A DNA stretch of 64,000 bases, taken from positions 1 through 64,000 of the forward strand of contig CAKRFY010000008.1 in NCBI GenBank assembly GCA_934320895.1, in the 5' to 3' direction. Origin of the DNA: an uncultured Lachnospiraceae bacterium. Lineage in GTDB: Bacteria > Bacillota > Clostridia > Lachnospirales > Lachnospiraceae. Below, in pieces: positions 53,608-61,646 of this stretch. A program made the position numbers and the translations under genes. Position 1 is the stretch's first letter. The number at the start of each line of letters is the position of its first letter. The notes under the pieces were generated by a model. It ran no database searches. It was not told the origin of the DNA and was given only the letters and a program-made list of their open reading frames with translations.

Positions 53608-54252
53608 ATGGAATATATAACATTTGCATTGGCAAAAGGAAGACTTGCAAAGCATACATTAAGTCTTTTAGAGAAAATCGGAATTACATGTGAGGAAATG
53701 AAGGATGAAAAGACAAGAAAACTTATATTTGTAAATGAGGAACTTGGATTTAAGTTTTTCCTCTCGAAAGCGTCTGACGTTCCTACATATGTTGAACTTG
53801 GAGCAGCAGATATAGGAGTTGTAGGTAAAGATACGATCCTTGAGGCTGGCAGAAAGCTTTATGAAGTGTTAGACTTAAATTGTGGAAAGTGCCGTATGTG
53901 CGTGGCAGGACCAGCAAGTGCAAGTGAAAAGCTAAACGATGGTTCGCTTATAAGAGTTGCAAGTAAATATCCTGGAATTGCAAAGGACTATTTTTATAAT
54001 AAAAAACATCAGACAGTTGAGATAATAAAACTTAATGGTTCAGTAGAGCTTGCACCTATAGTAGGACTTTCAGAAGTTATCGTTGATATCGTTGAAACAG
54101 GTTCTACATTAAGGGAGAATGGCCTTGAAGTATTAGAGGAGATATGTCCTTTATCCGCAAGAGTAGTAGTAAATGAAGTGAGCATGAAGATGCAGCACGA
54201 GAGGATAACTAAACTTATCCGTGATCTTAAAAAAGTTATACCTGATGACTAA
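53608..54252 (+). CDS. hisG: ATP phosphoribosyltransferase, short form HisG
   Basis: First step of histidine synthesis, joining ATP and PRPP. 214 residues, lacking the C-terminal regulatory domain of long HisG, consistent with HisZ next door. Motifs: ITFALAKGRLAKHTL, SKASDVPTYVELGAADIGVVGKD and the PRPP-loop IVDIVETGSTLRENGLEV. Starts 9 nt after hisZ with AGGAGG. Confidence 0.95.
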   Translation: MEYITFALAKGRLAKHTLSLLEKIGITCEEMKDEKTRKLIFVNEELGFKFFLSKASDVPTYVELGAADIGVVGKDTILEAGRKLYEVLDLNCGKCRMCVAGPASASEKLNDGSLIRVASKYPGIAKDYFYNKKHQTVEIIKLNGSVELAPIVGLSEVIVDIVETGSTLRENGLEVLEEICPLSARVVVNEVSMKMQHERITKLIRDLKKVIPDD

Positions 54253-54275
54253 AAAGATAAATGAGGGAGGCAGCC

Positions 54276-55565
54276 ATGAGAATAGTTAAACTTACAGAGA
54301 AGGAAAAAAATAATATACTGGAAAACCTTTTAAAGAGAAGTCCAAACCAGTACAGCAAATTTGAAGATACGGTAAATGATATTATTGAAAATGTTAAAAC
54401 AAATAAGGATAAGGCATTATTTGAGTATACTGAAAAATTTGATGGTGTAAAGATTACTGAAGATACTTTTAAAGTAACAGAGGAAGAGATTAAAGAAGCC
54501 TATACTAAGGTAGATGAGCGTCTTGTGGAGATAATAAGAAAAGCTCTTGTGAATATAAGAGACTATCATCAGAAACAGGTACGTTACAGCTGGTTTGACA
54601 GTAAGACGGATGGAACACTTCTCGGACAGAAGATAACACCACTTGCAAGAGTTGGTGTATATGTACCTGGTGGAAAAGCAGTATATCCTTCATCAGTACT
54701 TATGAATATAGTACCAGCAAAGGTTGCAGGTGTTGACAAGATAGTTATGACAACACCACCGGGAAAAGATGGAAAAGTATACCCTATAACACTTGTAGCT
54801 GCACATGAGGCAGGCGTAGATGAGATTTATAAAGTTGGTGGAGCACAGGCTATAGCAGCACTCGCATTTGGAACAGAGAGTATTAAAAAAGTTGACAAGA
54901 TAGTAGGCCCTGGAAATATATTTGTTGCACTTGCAAAGAAGGCTGTTTACGGTCATGTAAGTATTGATTCTATCGCGGGACCAAGTGAGATTCTTGTACT
55001 TGCAGATGAGACTGCAAATCCAAGATATGTGGCAGCAGACCTTTTATCTCAGGCAGAGCATGATGAGATGGCATCTGCAATACTTGTTACTACAAGTGAG
55101 GAACTTGCAAAGAAAGTATCAGATGAAGTTGATGGATTTGTAAAGGTTCTTTCAAGAAAGGAGATAATCCAGAAATCACTTGACTCATATGGATATATAC
55201 TTGTTGCAAAGGATATGAAAGAGGCGATTGATACAGCAAATGAAATTGCATCAGAACATCTTGAGATCGTGACAAAGAATCCGTTTGATACAATGACAAG
55301 GATAAGAAATGCAGGAGCAATCTTCCTTGGAGAGTACAGCAGTGAGCCACTTGGTGACTATTTTGCAGGACCAAACCATGTACTTCCTACAAATGGAACA
55401 GCAAAATTTTTCTCCCCTCTTTCAGTTGATGATTTCATTAAGAAATCAAGCATAATCTCATATTCTGAGGAAGCACTTGAACTTATACATACAGATATTG
55501 AAGATTTTGCAAAAGCTGAGAAACTTACAGCGCATGCAAATTCTATAGCTGTAAGATTTGAGTAG
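54276..55565 (+). CDS. hisD: Histidinol dehydrogenase HisD
   Basis: NAD and zinc-dependent double oxidation of histidinol to histidine. Conserved VYVPGGKAVYPSSVLMN, GGAQAIAALAFGTESI, IDSIAGPSEILVLAD, LLSQAEHDEMA and the catalytic/zinc region GPNHVLPTNGTAKF. ATG 54276 (MRIVKLTEKEKN) has GGGAGG 5 nt upstream; an earlier in-frame ATG at 54261 overlaps that ribosome site. 429 residues is normal. Confidence 0.95.
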   Translation: MRIVKLTEKEKNNILENLLKRSPNQYSKFEDTVNDIIENVKTNKDKALFEYTEKFDGVKITEDTFKVTEEEIKEAYTKVDERLVEIIRKALVNIRDYHQKQVRYSWFDSKTDGTLLGQKITPLARVGVYVPGGKAVYPSSVLMNIVPAKVAGVDKIVMTTPPGKDGKVYPITLVAAHEAGVDEIYKVGGAQAIAALAFGTESIKKVDKIVGPGNIFVALAKKAVYGHVSIDSIAGPSEILVLADETANPRYVAADLLSQAEHDEMASAILVTTSEELAKKVSDEVDGFVKVLSRKEIIQKSLDSYGYILVAKDMKEAIDTANEIASEHLEIVTKNPFDTMTRIRNAGAIFLGEYSSEPLGDYFAGPNHVLPTNGTAKFFSPLSVDDFIKKSSIISYSEEALELIHTDIEDFAKAEKLTAHANSIAVRFE

Positions 55566-55591
55566 GTTTTTAGAAAGGTTTGGTTTTCATT

Positions 55592-56200
55592 ATGAGTGAT
55601 AATATAAAAGCAAGAACTGCTGAGGTTTCGAGAGTTACAGGTGAGACGGATATTCTCATAAAGTTAGACCTTGATGGCAGTGGCAAGGCAGACATTGATA
55701 CGGGGATTGGCTTTTTTGACCATATGTTAAATAGTTTTGCAAGGCATGGTCTTTTTGATCTTACTGTTAAGGTTAAGGGTGACCTTGAGGTTGACTGTCA
55801 TCATTCTATTGAGGATACTGGTATTGTTCTTGGCCAGGCAATCAAAGAAGCTGTCGGAGATAAGAAAGGCATCAAGAGATTTGGAGAGTGTATTCTTCCT
55901 ATGGATGAAACACTTATGCTTTGCGCACTTGACCTTTCAGGCAGACCTTATCTTGTTGAAAATATGGAGTTTAGTGTGCCGAAGGTAGGAGAATTCGATA
56001 CAGAGATGGTGCATGAGTTTTTCTATGCCGTAAGTTATTCGGCAGGGATGAATCTCCATTTGAAAATGCTTGACGGTTCAAACAATCATCATATAATAGA
56101 GGCTGCTTTTAAGGCGTTTGCTAAAGCTCTTGATAAGGCCGTTATGTATGATGAGAGAATAAGTGATGTATTGTCAACAAAAGGAAGTTTAGGAGAATAG
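55592..56200 (+). CDS. hisB: Imidazoleglycerol-phosphate dehydratase HisB
   Basis: Manganese enzyme dehydrating IGP to imidazole acetol phosphate. Signatures [48 protein letters not shown] and [21 protein letters not shown] supply the metal-binding His and Glu residues. 202 residues, the monofunctional form without a histidinol-phosphatase domain. ATG 55592 is preferred to the TTG at 55580, which AAAGG nearly touches. Confidence 0.95.
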   Translation: MSDNIKARTAEVSRVTGETDILIKLDLDGSGKADIDTGIGFFDHMLNSFARHGLFDLTVKVKGDLEVDCHHSIEDTGIVLGQAIKEAVGDKKGIKRFGECILPMDETLMLCALDLSGRPYLVENMEFSVPKVGEFDTEMVHEFFYAVSYSAGMNLHLKMLDGSNNHHIIEAAFKAFAKALDKAVMYDERISDVLSTKGSLGE

Positions 56201-56205
56201 GATAT

Positions 56206-57477
56206 ATGAAAAAGAAAAAAATAATCCCATTTATAAATGCGGAAAATGAATATCCGGATAATATTATAAAACTTGCAGATGAATATGCTTGTAAGGGTGC
56301 CGATGAGTTGTTTATTTATAATTATACGGGTGATGAGGCCTCAAGAGAAGAATTTTTAAGCACAGCGAGAGCAATCGAGAAACAGATAGATATACCATTT
56401 ATGATAGGAATGTATGTTGAACGTTTTGAAGATGCGAAAAAGGCTTTGTATACTGGGGCATATAAACTTGTCCTTAGAAATGCTATTCTGCCTGAACAGG
56501 AAGTGATAGATGAGATTACTGCGAGATTTGATAAAGAAAAGCTGATGCTTGAGGTAGATATGAAGGCAGCATTTATGGATGCGGCTGCACTTGATAGATA
56601 TTATGATATGGGTATAGGTTCTGCTATGCTTAAACATATCGATTGCACAAAAAGTTTTATCGATGCCATAAATAATACAAAAATGGATATTATGATAAGA
56701 GATGGTCTTATAAGAAATGACCTTGCAGAGCTTTTATCATTTGAAAAGACGGATGCAGTATCAACAAATTATTTTGAGGATACTGAGGATAGGGATATCT
56801 ACAAGGCAAAGAGAGCATTAAAAGATAAAGGTATAAATGTGGAAGTATTTGAAAGTCTTATTGATTTTTCAGATTTTAAACTTATGGATAATGGCCTTAT
56901 ACCTGTAGTTGTGCAGGATTATCGTACAAATGAAGTTCTTATGGTTGCTTACATGAATGAGGAGTCATATGGAAATACTATCGAGTGTGGAAGGATGACT
57001 TACTATAGCAGAAGCAGACAGGAGTTATGGCTTAAGGGTGATACATCAGGTCATTATCAGTATGTAAAGAAGCTTATGCTTGACTGTGATAATGATACTA
57101 TTCTTGCAAAAGTTCGTCAGGTTGGAGCAGCGTGCCATACTGGAAGCAGAAGCTGTTTCTTTAAAGAACTTGCAAAAAAAGAATATATTGAAACAAATCC
57201 ATTGACAGTATTGCTTGAAGACTATAAAATTATCATGGACAGAAAAGAAAATCCAAAGGAAGGCTCTTATACAAATTATCTTTTTGATAAAGGAATAGAC
57301 AAAATTTTGAAGAAATGTGGTGAAGAGGCAACGGAGATAGTTATCGCTGCCAAAAATCCTGATTCAGAGGAACTTAAGTATGAGATTGCAGATTTTCTTT
57401 ATCACATGATGGTACTTATGGCTGAATGTGATCTGGATTGGAGTGATATAACAAAGGAGCTTGTCAATCGCAGATAG
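56206..57477 (+). CDS. hisIE: Fusion of a HisF/HisA-like barrel with HisI and HisE
   Basis: 423 residues. HisI domain (~220-325): [54 protein letters not shown]; this is phosphoribosyl-AMP cyclohydrolase. HisE domain (~340-423): [14 protein letters not shown] and [16 protein letters not shown]; this is phosphoribosyl-ATP pyrophosphohydrolase. The first ~215 residues look like a degenerate HisF/HisA barrel ([49 protein letters not shown]). Asn11 stands where HisF has catalytic Asp11, and the phosphate-binding GGGI has become IGMY, so I expect that part not to act as HisF. Its role may be structural or regulatory. hisH, hisA, hisF and hisC are not in the window. Confidence 0.88.
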   Translation: MKKKKIIPFINAENEYPDNIIKLADEYACKGADELFIYNYTGDEASREEFLSTARAIEKQIDIPFMIGMYVERFEDAKKALYTGAYKLVLRNAILPEQEVIDEITARFDKEKLMLEVDMKAAFMDAAALDRYYDMGIGSAMLKHIDCTKSFIDAINNTKMDIMIRDGLIRNDLAELLSFEKTDAVSTNYFEDTEDRDIYKAKRALKDKGINVEVFESLIDFSDFKLMDNGLIPVVVQDYRTNEVLMVAYMNEESYGNTIECGRMTYYSRSRQELWLKGDTSGHYQYVKKLMLDCDNDTILAKVRQVGAACHTGSRSCFFKELAKKEYIETNPLTVLLEDYKIIMDRKENPKEGSYTNYLFDKGIDKILKKCGEEATEIVIAAKNPDSEELKYEIADFLYHMMVLMAECDLDWSDITKELVNRR

Positions 57478-57494
57478 AAAGGTATGGTGAAAAT

Positions 57495-57671
57495 ATGACA
57501 GGAGTATTGCTGTTAAAGGGTCTTGCAGACCTTACATTTGGAGGAGCATTTTTATGGTATCTTGTAAAATTTCTTGTAAGTGCAGGACTTGCATATGTTG
57601 CAGTATTGCTTGGAATTAAATGGCGTAAGTCAAAAAATGAAAAAGCAGACAACCTTGTTGAAACAAAATAA
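57495..57671 (+). CDS. Small membrane protein (58 residues)
   Basis: Short ORF starting MTGVLLLKGLADLTF. The central region (about 13-42, WYLVKFLVSAGLAYVAVLLG) is one long or two short membrane helices, and the cytosolic end is basic then acidic (IKWRKSKNEKADNL). GGTG lies about 6 nt before the ATG. It follows hisIE by 17 nt and could be cotranscribed. I recall similar single-helix mini-proteins in Clostridia but can assign no function. The WRKSK positive patch after the helix suggests N-out topology. Confidence 0.6.
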   Translation: MTGVLLLKGLADLTFGGAFLWYLVKFLVSAGLAYVAVLLGIKWRKSKNEKADNLVETK

Positions 57672-57733
57672 AAACTGACTGAGTTGAAAGCAAGTAATAC
57701 TTTCTGGCTAATAGTATTATGAGCAAGTAGCAG

Positions 57734-57754
57734 AGCGAATTGCGAATATCCGCT
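57734..57754 (+). repeat. 21-nt hairpin repeat, copy D
   Basis: AGCGAAT-TGCGAAT-ATCCGCT, with one A-C mismatch in the arms. Left flank GTAGCAG as in copy E. Just before it, TAATACT/AGTATTA (57692-57714) forms a separate small hairpin. It ends 40 nt before the CYTH gene. Confidence 0.7.
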
Positions 57755-57794
57755 TGATCAGGTAAACAGTCTGAATATCAAAAAAGGCATATAA

Positions 57795-58286
57795 ATGGAA
57801 ATAGAAAAAAAATTCAAGATTAAAAAGCTTCCTGACAATCTGGAACAGTATGAACAGAAGCATATTGAGCAGGGGTATCTCTGCGTGAATCCGGTTGTCA
57901 GGATAAGAAAGAGTAATGACAGATATATTCTTACTTATAAATCACTTGCTGCTGCTAGTGATGATAGGAATACAGATGTCAGGATAAACAATGAAGTTGA
58001 AGTTTTCCTGACAAAGGAAGGGTATGAACATCTGAGAGAAAAGGTAGATGATAATCTTATCAAAAAGACGAGATATATAATACCACTTGAAGATGGACAT
58101 ACAGGAGAACTTGATGTTTTTGGCGGATTGCTTGAGGGACTCTATTTTATTGAGGTAGAGTTTGAGAGTGAAGATGATGCTAAAGACTTTGTACCGCCAG
58201 AGTGGTTTGGCGAAAATGTAAGTGACGATAAACGATACGCAAACAGTTATCTATCAAAGTGTAACGATTTAAGCGTATTTTTATAA
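57795..58286 (+). CDS. CYTH-domain protein (triphosphate-tunnel metalloenzyme)
   Basis: 163 residues. Starts MEIEKKFKI, the ExExK metal/triphosphate motif. Further tunnel strands: VVRIRKSNDRYILTYKS, EVEVFLTKEGYEHL, KKTRYIIPLEDGHTGELDVFGG and YFIEVEFESEDDA. Bacterial members act as inorganic triphosphatases or on other organic triphosphates; which applies is unknown. A CYTH protein alone, without a CHAD domain. Possibly shares a transcript with nfnA, 27 nt downstream. Confidence 0.87.
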   Translation: MEIEKKFKIKKLPDNLEQYEQKHIEQGYLCVNPVVRIRKSNDRYILTYKSLAAASDDRNTDVRINNEVEVFLTKEGYEHLREKVDDNLIKKTRYIIPLEDGHTGELDVFGGLLEGLYFIEVEFESEDDAKDFVPPEWFGENVSDDKRYANSYLSKCNDLSVFL

Positions 58287-58313
58287 AAAACGATTAAAAG
58301 ATGGAGGCTCATT

Positions 58314-59195
58314 ATGTTTAAGATTTTAAAGAAAGAGTATCTTGCCAATAACATCTGGCTTATGGATGTTGAGGCACCAAGGGTAGCAAAGTCATGTCAG
58401 CCCGGACAGTTTGTTATTGTAAAGACAGATGAGGAGGGAGAGAGAATTCCTCTTACAGTTTGTGATTATGATAGAGAAAAGGGAACAGTTACAATAGTAT
58501 TTCAGACAGTTGGAGCATCTACAACAGAGATGTCACGCTATGAGGTTGGAGAAAGTTTCATGGATTTTGTGGGACCTCTCGGATGTGCATCTGAACTTAT
58601 CGAAATGCCAATAGAAGAGTTAAAGAAAGAGAAACTTTTATTTGTATGTGGTGGTGTAGGTACAGCTCCTGTATATCCTCAGGTTAAGTGGATGAAAGAG
58701 CATGGTATTGATGTTGATGTGATTATTGGCGCACGTACAAAAGATATCATGATACTTGAAAATGAAATGCGTGAAGTTGCAGGAAATCTTTATATTGCTA
58801 CAGATGATGGTTCTTACGGATTTAAAGGAAATGCATGTGATCAGATTAATGAACTTGTAAAGAATTTAAACAAGACATATACAAGAGTTATTGCAATCGG
58901 ACCTATGATAATGATGAAATTTGTTACTATACTTACGAAAGAACTTAATATTCCTACAATAGTAAGTATGAATCCTATTATGGTTGATGGAACAGGTATG
59001 TGTGGTGCCTGTCGTCTTAAGGTAGGCGATGAGATTAAGTTTGCATGTGTAGACGGACCTGAGTTTGATGGACATCTTGTAGATTTTGATCAGGCTATGC
59101 GTCGTCAGAGAATGTACAAAACAGAAGAAGGCAGAGCAATGCTTAAACTTGAAGAAGGAGACACACACCACGGCGGATGTGGAAATTGTCAGTAA
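58314..59195 (+). CDS. nfnA: NADH-dependent ferredoxin:NADP+ oxidoreductase subunit NfnA
   Basis: 293-residue FAD/[2Fe-2S] subunit of the electron-bifurcating transhydrogenase, related to PyrK. Barrel domain ~1-95 with CQPGQFVIVKTDEEGERIPLT. NAD-binding LLFVCGGVGTAPVYPQVKW. A C-terminal [2Fe-2S] motif VDGTGMCGACR with a third Cys in IKFACVDGP; in T. maritima NfnA the cluster has three Cys and one Asp, which fits the Asp in VDGTG. The closing HHGGCGNC adds two Cys. Paired with nfnB, so the complex rather than a dihydroorotate dehydrogenase is inferred. GGAGG precedes the ATG. Confidence 0.87.
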   Translation: MFKILKKEYLANNIWLMDVEAPRVAKSCQPGQFVIVKTDEEGERIPLTVCDYDREKGTVTIVFQTVGASTTEMSRYEVGESFMDFVGPLGCASELIEMPIEELKKEKLLFVCGGVGTAPVYPQVKWMKEHGIDVDVIIGARTKDIMILENEMREVAGNLYIATDDGSYGFKGNACDQINELVKNLNKTYTRVIAIGPMIMMKFVTILTKELNIPTIVSMNPIMVDGTGMCGACRLKVGDEIKFACVDGPEFDGHLVDFDQAMRRQRMYKTEEGRAMLKLEEGDTHHGGCGNCQ

Positions 59196-59213
59196 AAGAG
59201 AAAATAAAGCAAA

Positions 59214-59273
59214 GCGGGAGTACTCCTTGATGGAGTTATGTCAGATGATATTTAGAAATAAACATATGCCCGC
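59214..59273 (+). other. Structured nfnA-nfnB intergenic segment
   Basis: GCGGG (59214-59218) pairs with CCCGC (59269-59273) around ACTCC/GGAGT (59222-59236) and a CAGATG...CATATG region. It occupies half of the 123-nt gap between two genes whose products form one complex. No T-run follows. Confidence 0.35.
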
Positions 59274-59318
59274 GAATATCTGTCAGAGAACATAGAGTTG
59301 TAGAGAAAGGAAAAGATC

Positions 59319-60707
59319 ATGGAAGTTGATGTTATGAAGAGAATTCCTGTTCGTGAGCAGGAACCAAAAGTTCGTGCAACGAATTTTAAGGAAGTTTGTT
59401 TAGGATATGATAAAGAAGAAGCGACAGCAGAAGCAACACGTTGTCTTCAGTGTAAGAATCCACAGTGTGTAAAGGGATGTCCTGTAAGTATAAATATACC
59501 TGGATTTATCAGTGAACTCGTAAAGGGAAATGTTGAAGGAGCTTATCATGTGATCAGTGAGTATTCAGCACTTCCAGCCGTATGTGGCCGTGTATGTCCA
59601 CAGGAGAGCCAGTGTGAGTCAAAATGTATTCGTGGTATCAAAGGTGATGCAGTATCTATCGGTAAATTGGAAAGATATGTTGCTGATACAGCAAGAGAAG
59701 AGGGAATCAAACCTGCAAAGGCTGATAGCTTAAATGGAAAGAAAGTAGCAGTTATCGGTTCAGGCCCGGCAGGACTTACATGTGCTGGCGATCTTGCAAA
59801 ACTTGGATATGACGTTACAATTTTTGAGGCACTTCACAAGGCTGGTGGCGTATTGTCTTACGGTATTCCTGAATTCCGTCTTCCAAAGAGCAAGGTTGTA
59901 GATAAGGAAGTTGAAAATGTAAAATCACTCGGAGTTAAGATTGAGACTGATGTTGTAGTAGGAAAAGCTGTTACAATAGATGAGCTTTTAAATGAAGAGG
60001 GATTTGATGCTGTATTCGTTGGTTCAGGAGCTGGTCTTCCAAGATTTATGGGAATCCCTGGAGAAGATGCAAATGGTGTATTCTCAGCAAATGAGTATCT
60101 TACAAGAAGCAACCTTATGAAAGCTTTTGATGAAAACTATGATACACCTATCATACCGGGAAAGAAAGTAGCCGTAGTCGGTGGTGGAAACGTTGCTATG
60201 GATGCTGCAAGAACAGCACTTCGTCTTGGCGCAGATGTACATATCGTATATCGTCGTAGTGAAGCAGAGCTTCCAGCCAGAGTTGAAGAAGTACATCATG
60301 CAAAAGAAGAAGGTATCCAGTTTGATCTTCTTACAAATCCAGTTGAGATTCTTGAAGATGAAGAGGGAAATGTTTCAGGAATGAAATGTATTCGTATGGA
60401 ACTTGGTGAGCCTGATGAATCAGGAAGAAGAAGACCTGTTGAAATTGAAGGTTCAGAGTTCGTACTTGATGTAGATACAGTTATCATGTCACTTGGAACA
60501 AGCCCTAACCCACTTATCTCATCAACAACAAAGGGACTTGAAATCAACAAGAGAAAATGTATCGTTGCTGAGGAAGAAACAGGAAAGACATCTAAAGCAG
60601 CAGTATATGCTGGTGGAGATGCAGTTACAGGTGCAGCTACAGTTATCCTTGCGATGGGTGCAGGTAAGGCAGCAGCTAAGGGAATCCATGAATTCTTAAG
60701 CAAATAA
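59319..60707 (+). CDS. nfnB: NfnB / glutamate-synthase-small-subunit-like flavoprotein
   Basis: 462 residues. N-terminal domain with two [4Fe-4S] clusters: CLQCKNPQCVKGCPV and VCGRVCPQESQCESKC. FAD Rossmann VAVIGSGPAGLTCAGDLA (~145) and NADP Rossmann VAVVGGGNVAMDAARTA (~290), then YRRSEAELPAR, which fits NADPH binding. Ends VYAGGDAVTGAATVILAMGAG. GltD-family proteins look alike, but a large glutamate synthase subunit is absent and nfnA is immediately upstream, so I call it the NADP(H)/ferredoxin subunit of Nfn. AAAGGA precedes the ATG. A terminator follows. Confidence 0.87.
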   Translation: MEVDVMKRIPVREQEPKVRATNFKEVCLGYDKEEATAEATRCLQCKNPQCVKGCPVSINIPGFISELVKGNVEGAYHVISEYSALPAVCGRVCPQESQCESKCIRGIKGDAVSIGKLERYVADTAREEGIKPAKADSLNGKKVAVIGSGPAGLTCAGDLAKLGYDVTIFEALHKAGGVLSYGIPEFRLPKSKVVDKEVENVKSLGVKIETDVVVGKAVTIDELLNEEGFDAVFVGSGAGLPRFMGIPGEDANGVFSANEYLTRSNLMKAFDENYDTPIIPGKKVAVVGGGNVAMDAARTALRLGADVHIVYRRSEAELPARVEEVHHAKEEGIQFDLLTNPVEILEDEEGNVSGMKCIRMELGEPDESGRRRPVEIEGSEFVLDVDTVIMSLGTSPNPLISSTTKGLEINKRKCIVAEEETGKTSKAAVYAGGDAVTGAATVILAMGAGKAAAKGIHEFLSK

Positions 60708-60802
60708 ATTTAAAGATATTTTTATAAGCGGTTTATAGTTAATATTTACGCATAGCGTGGACAATAACAGTCTATATATTTTATAAGATACCGAAAAAAT
60801 TT

Positions 60803-60846
60803 ACAGATGGACTCTGGAAAAAGTTATAAGAGTCCATCTGTTTTTG
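60803..60846 (+). terminator. Terminator after nfnB
   Basis: ACAGATGGACTCT and AGAGTCCATCTGT are perfectly complementary over 13 bp, with a 14-nt loop and TTTTT after. It lies 96 nt past the nfnB stop. Confidence 0.93.
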
Positions 60847-60866
60847 TAATATCAAGAAAGTAGCAG

Positions 60867-60887
60867 AGCGGATTGAGAATATCCGTT
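60867..60887 (+). repeat. 21-nt hairpin repeat, copy E
   Basis: AGCGGAT-TGAGAAT-ATCCGTT, with a G-U pair in the arms. Left flank AAGTAGCAG, right flank TGACTATACA. It lies 20 nt after the nfnB terminator and is not close to a gene start. Confidence 0.75.
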
Positions 60888-61462
60888 TGACTATACATGT
60901 TATAAATTTTGCATGATAATCTTCATTTGTGCATAGTGTGAAAAATTTTATTTTTTGTACTATCTCCGTAAATTTTCCTAAAAAATGAAAAAGTTCGCAG
61001 ATATCGATAAATAGGGGGATTAAAGCAGATCGTACCTGAAAAATATGTGAATTTTTAATAAAAAAGATAGTCTAAATGATACAATATATACAAAAATGAA
61101 TATTCTATAAAAAGTTAATTTATCGTATTGTTAAAAAAGTATACATAATATTTATATATTCTTGACATTGTTACAAACACAGTACTTTGTTACCATATAG
61201 TCAGAAAATCTCTTTGTTTTAAGGCATATTTATTGCCTGTGAGCAAATTCTATATTAAATATTCAATTTAAATTCAATTTAACAGTAGATCACCCGTAAA
61301 TCATAAAAAGTTTTCGTGAAAGATAATTCCCAAATAGTTACATAATTATATATTTATGAGAAATGAACGGTAAAAATTAAATAGGAAGGAGAAAGGTGCG
61401 AATTATATTTTAAGTGAAAACAAAAAAATAGAATTTTGCAGAAAACAGGAGATTTTCAATAA
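60888..61462 (+). other. Long AT-rich non-coding stretch (possible leader/promoter region)
   Basis: No gene seen. It contains a possible -35 TTGACA (61162) without a clear -10, a direct repeat TTGTTAC (61168 and 61187), a small AGGCA/TGCCT hairpin near 61221-61239, a tandem ATTCAATTTAA (about 61260-61281), and an unattached AGGAAGGAG (61382) followed by no long ORF. It probably holds the promoter of the DUF5688 unit. Confidence 0.4.
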
Positions 61463-61633
61463 ATGTACTCTCGGAATCTTTTGAACGAAGAATTTCAGGA
61501 TGAATTTTTTATATACAATGACATTTTCGCAGTGCGTACAGGGTGTGTACGACGAGAAAACGGAAGCAGTATATCAAAAATCCAGCCGAAAGGATTCGTT
61601 TTGAGAAGATACCGAGAGTACATAATAAATTAA
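61463..61633 (+). CDS. Possible small ORF (56 residues)
   Basis: ATG 61463 to TAA 61631-61633, 13 nt before the next gene. AGGAG lies 11 nt upstream. The peptide starts MYSRNLLNEEFQDEFF and ends basic (VLRRYREYIIN). It has no membrane helix or known motif. The close spacing to the following ATG favours a real translated leader or small protein, but it could be chance. Confidence 0.35.
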   Translation: MYSRNLLNEEFQDEFFIYNDIFAVRTGCVRRENGSSISKIQPKGFVLRRYREYIIN

Positions 61634-61646
61634 ATGGAGGAAGTTT

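Noticed and set aside
59262..59283. Sixth copy of the 21-nt hairpin repeat (GCGAATATC core)
   Set aside because: Only nine bases match, the arms do not pair and the flanks differ; likely chance.
61162..61196. TTGACA as a full promoter for the DUF5688 unit
   Set aside because: The -35 is perfect but no acceptable -10 lies 16-18 bp away; kept only as a possible element.
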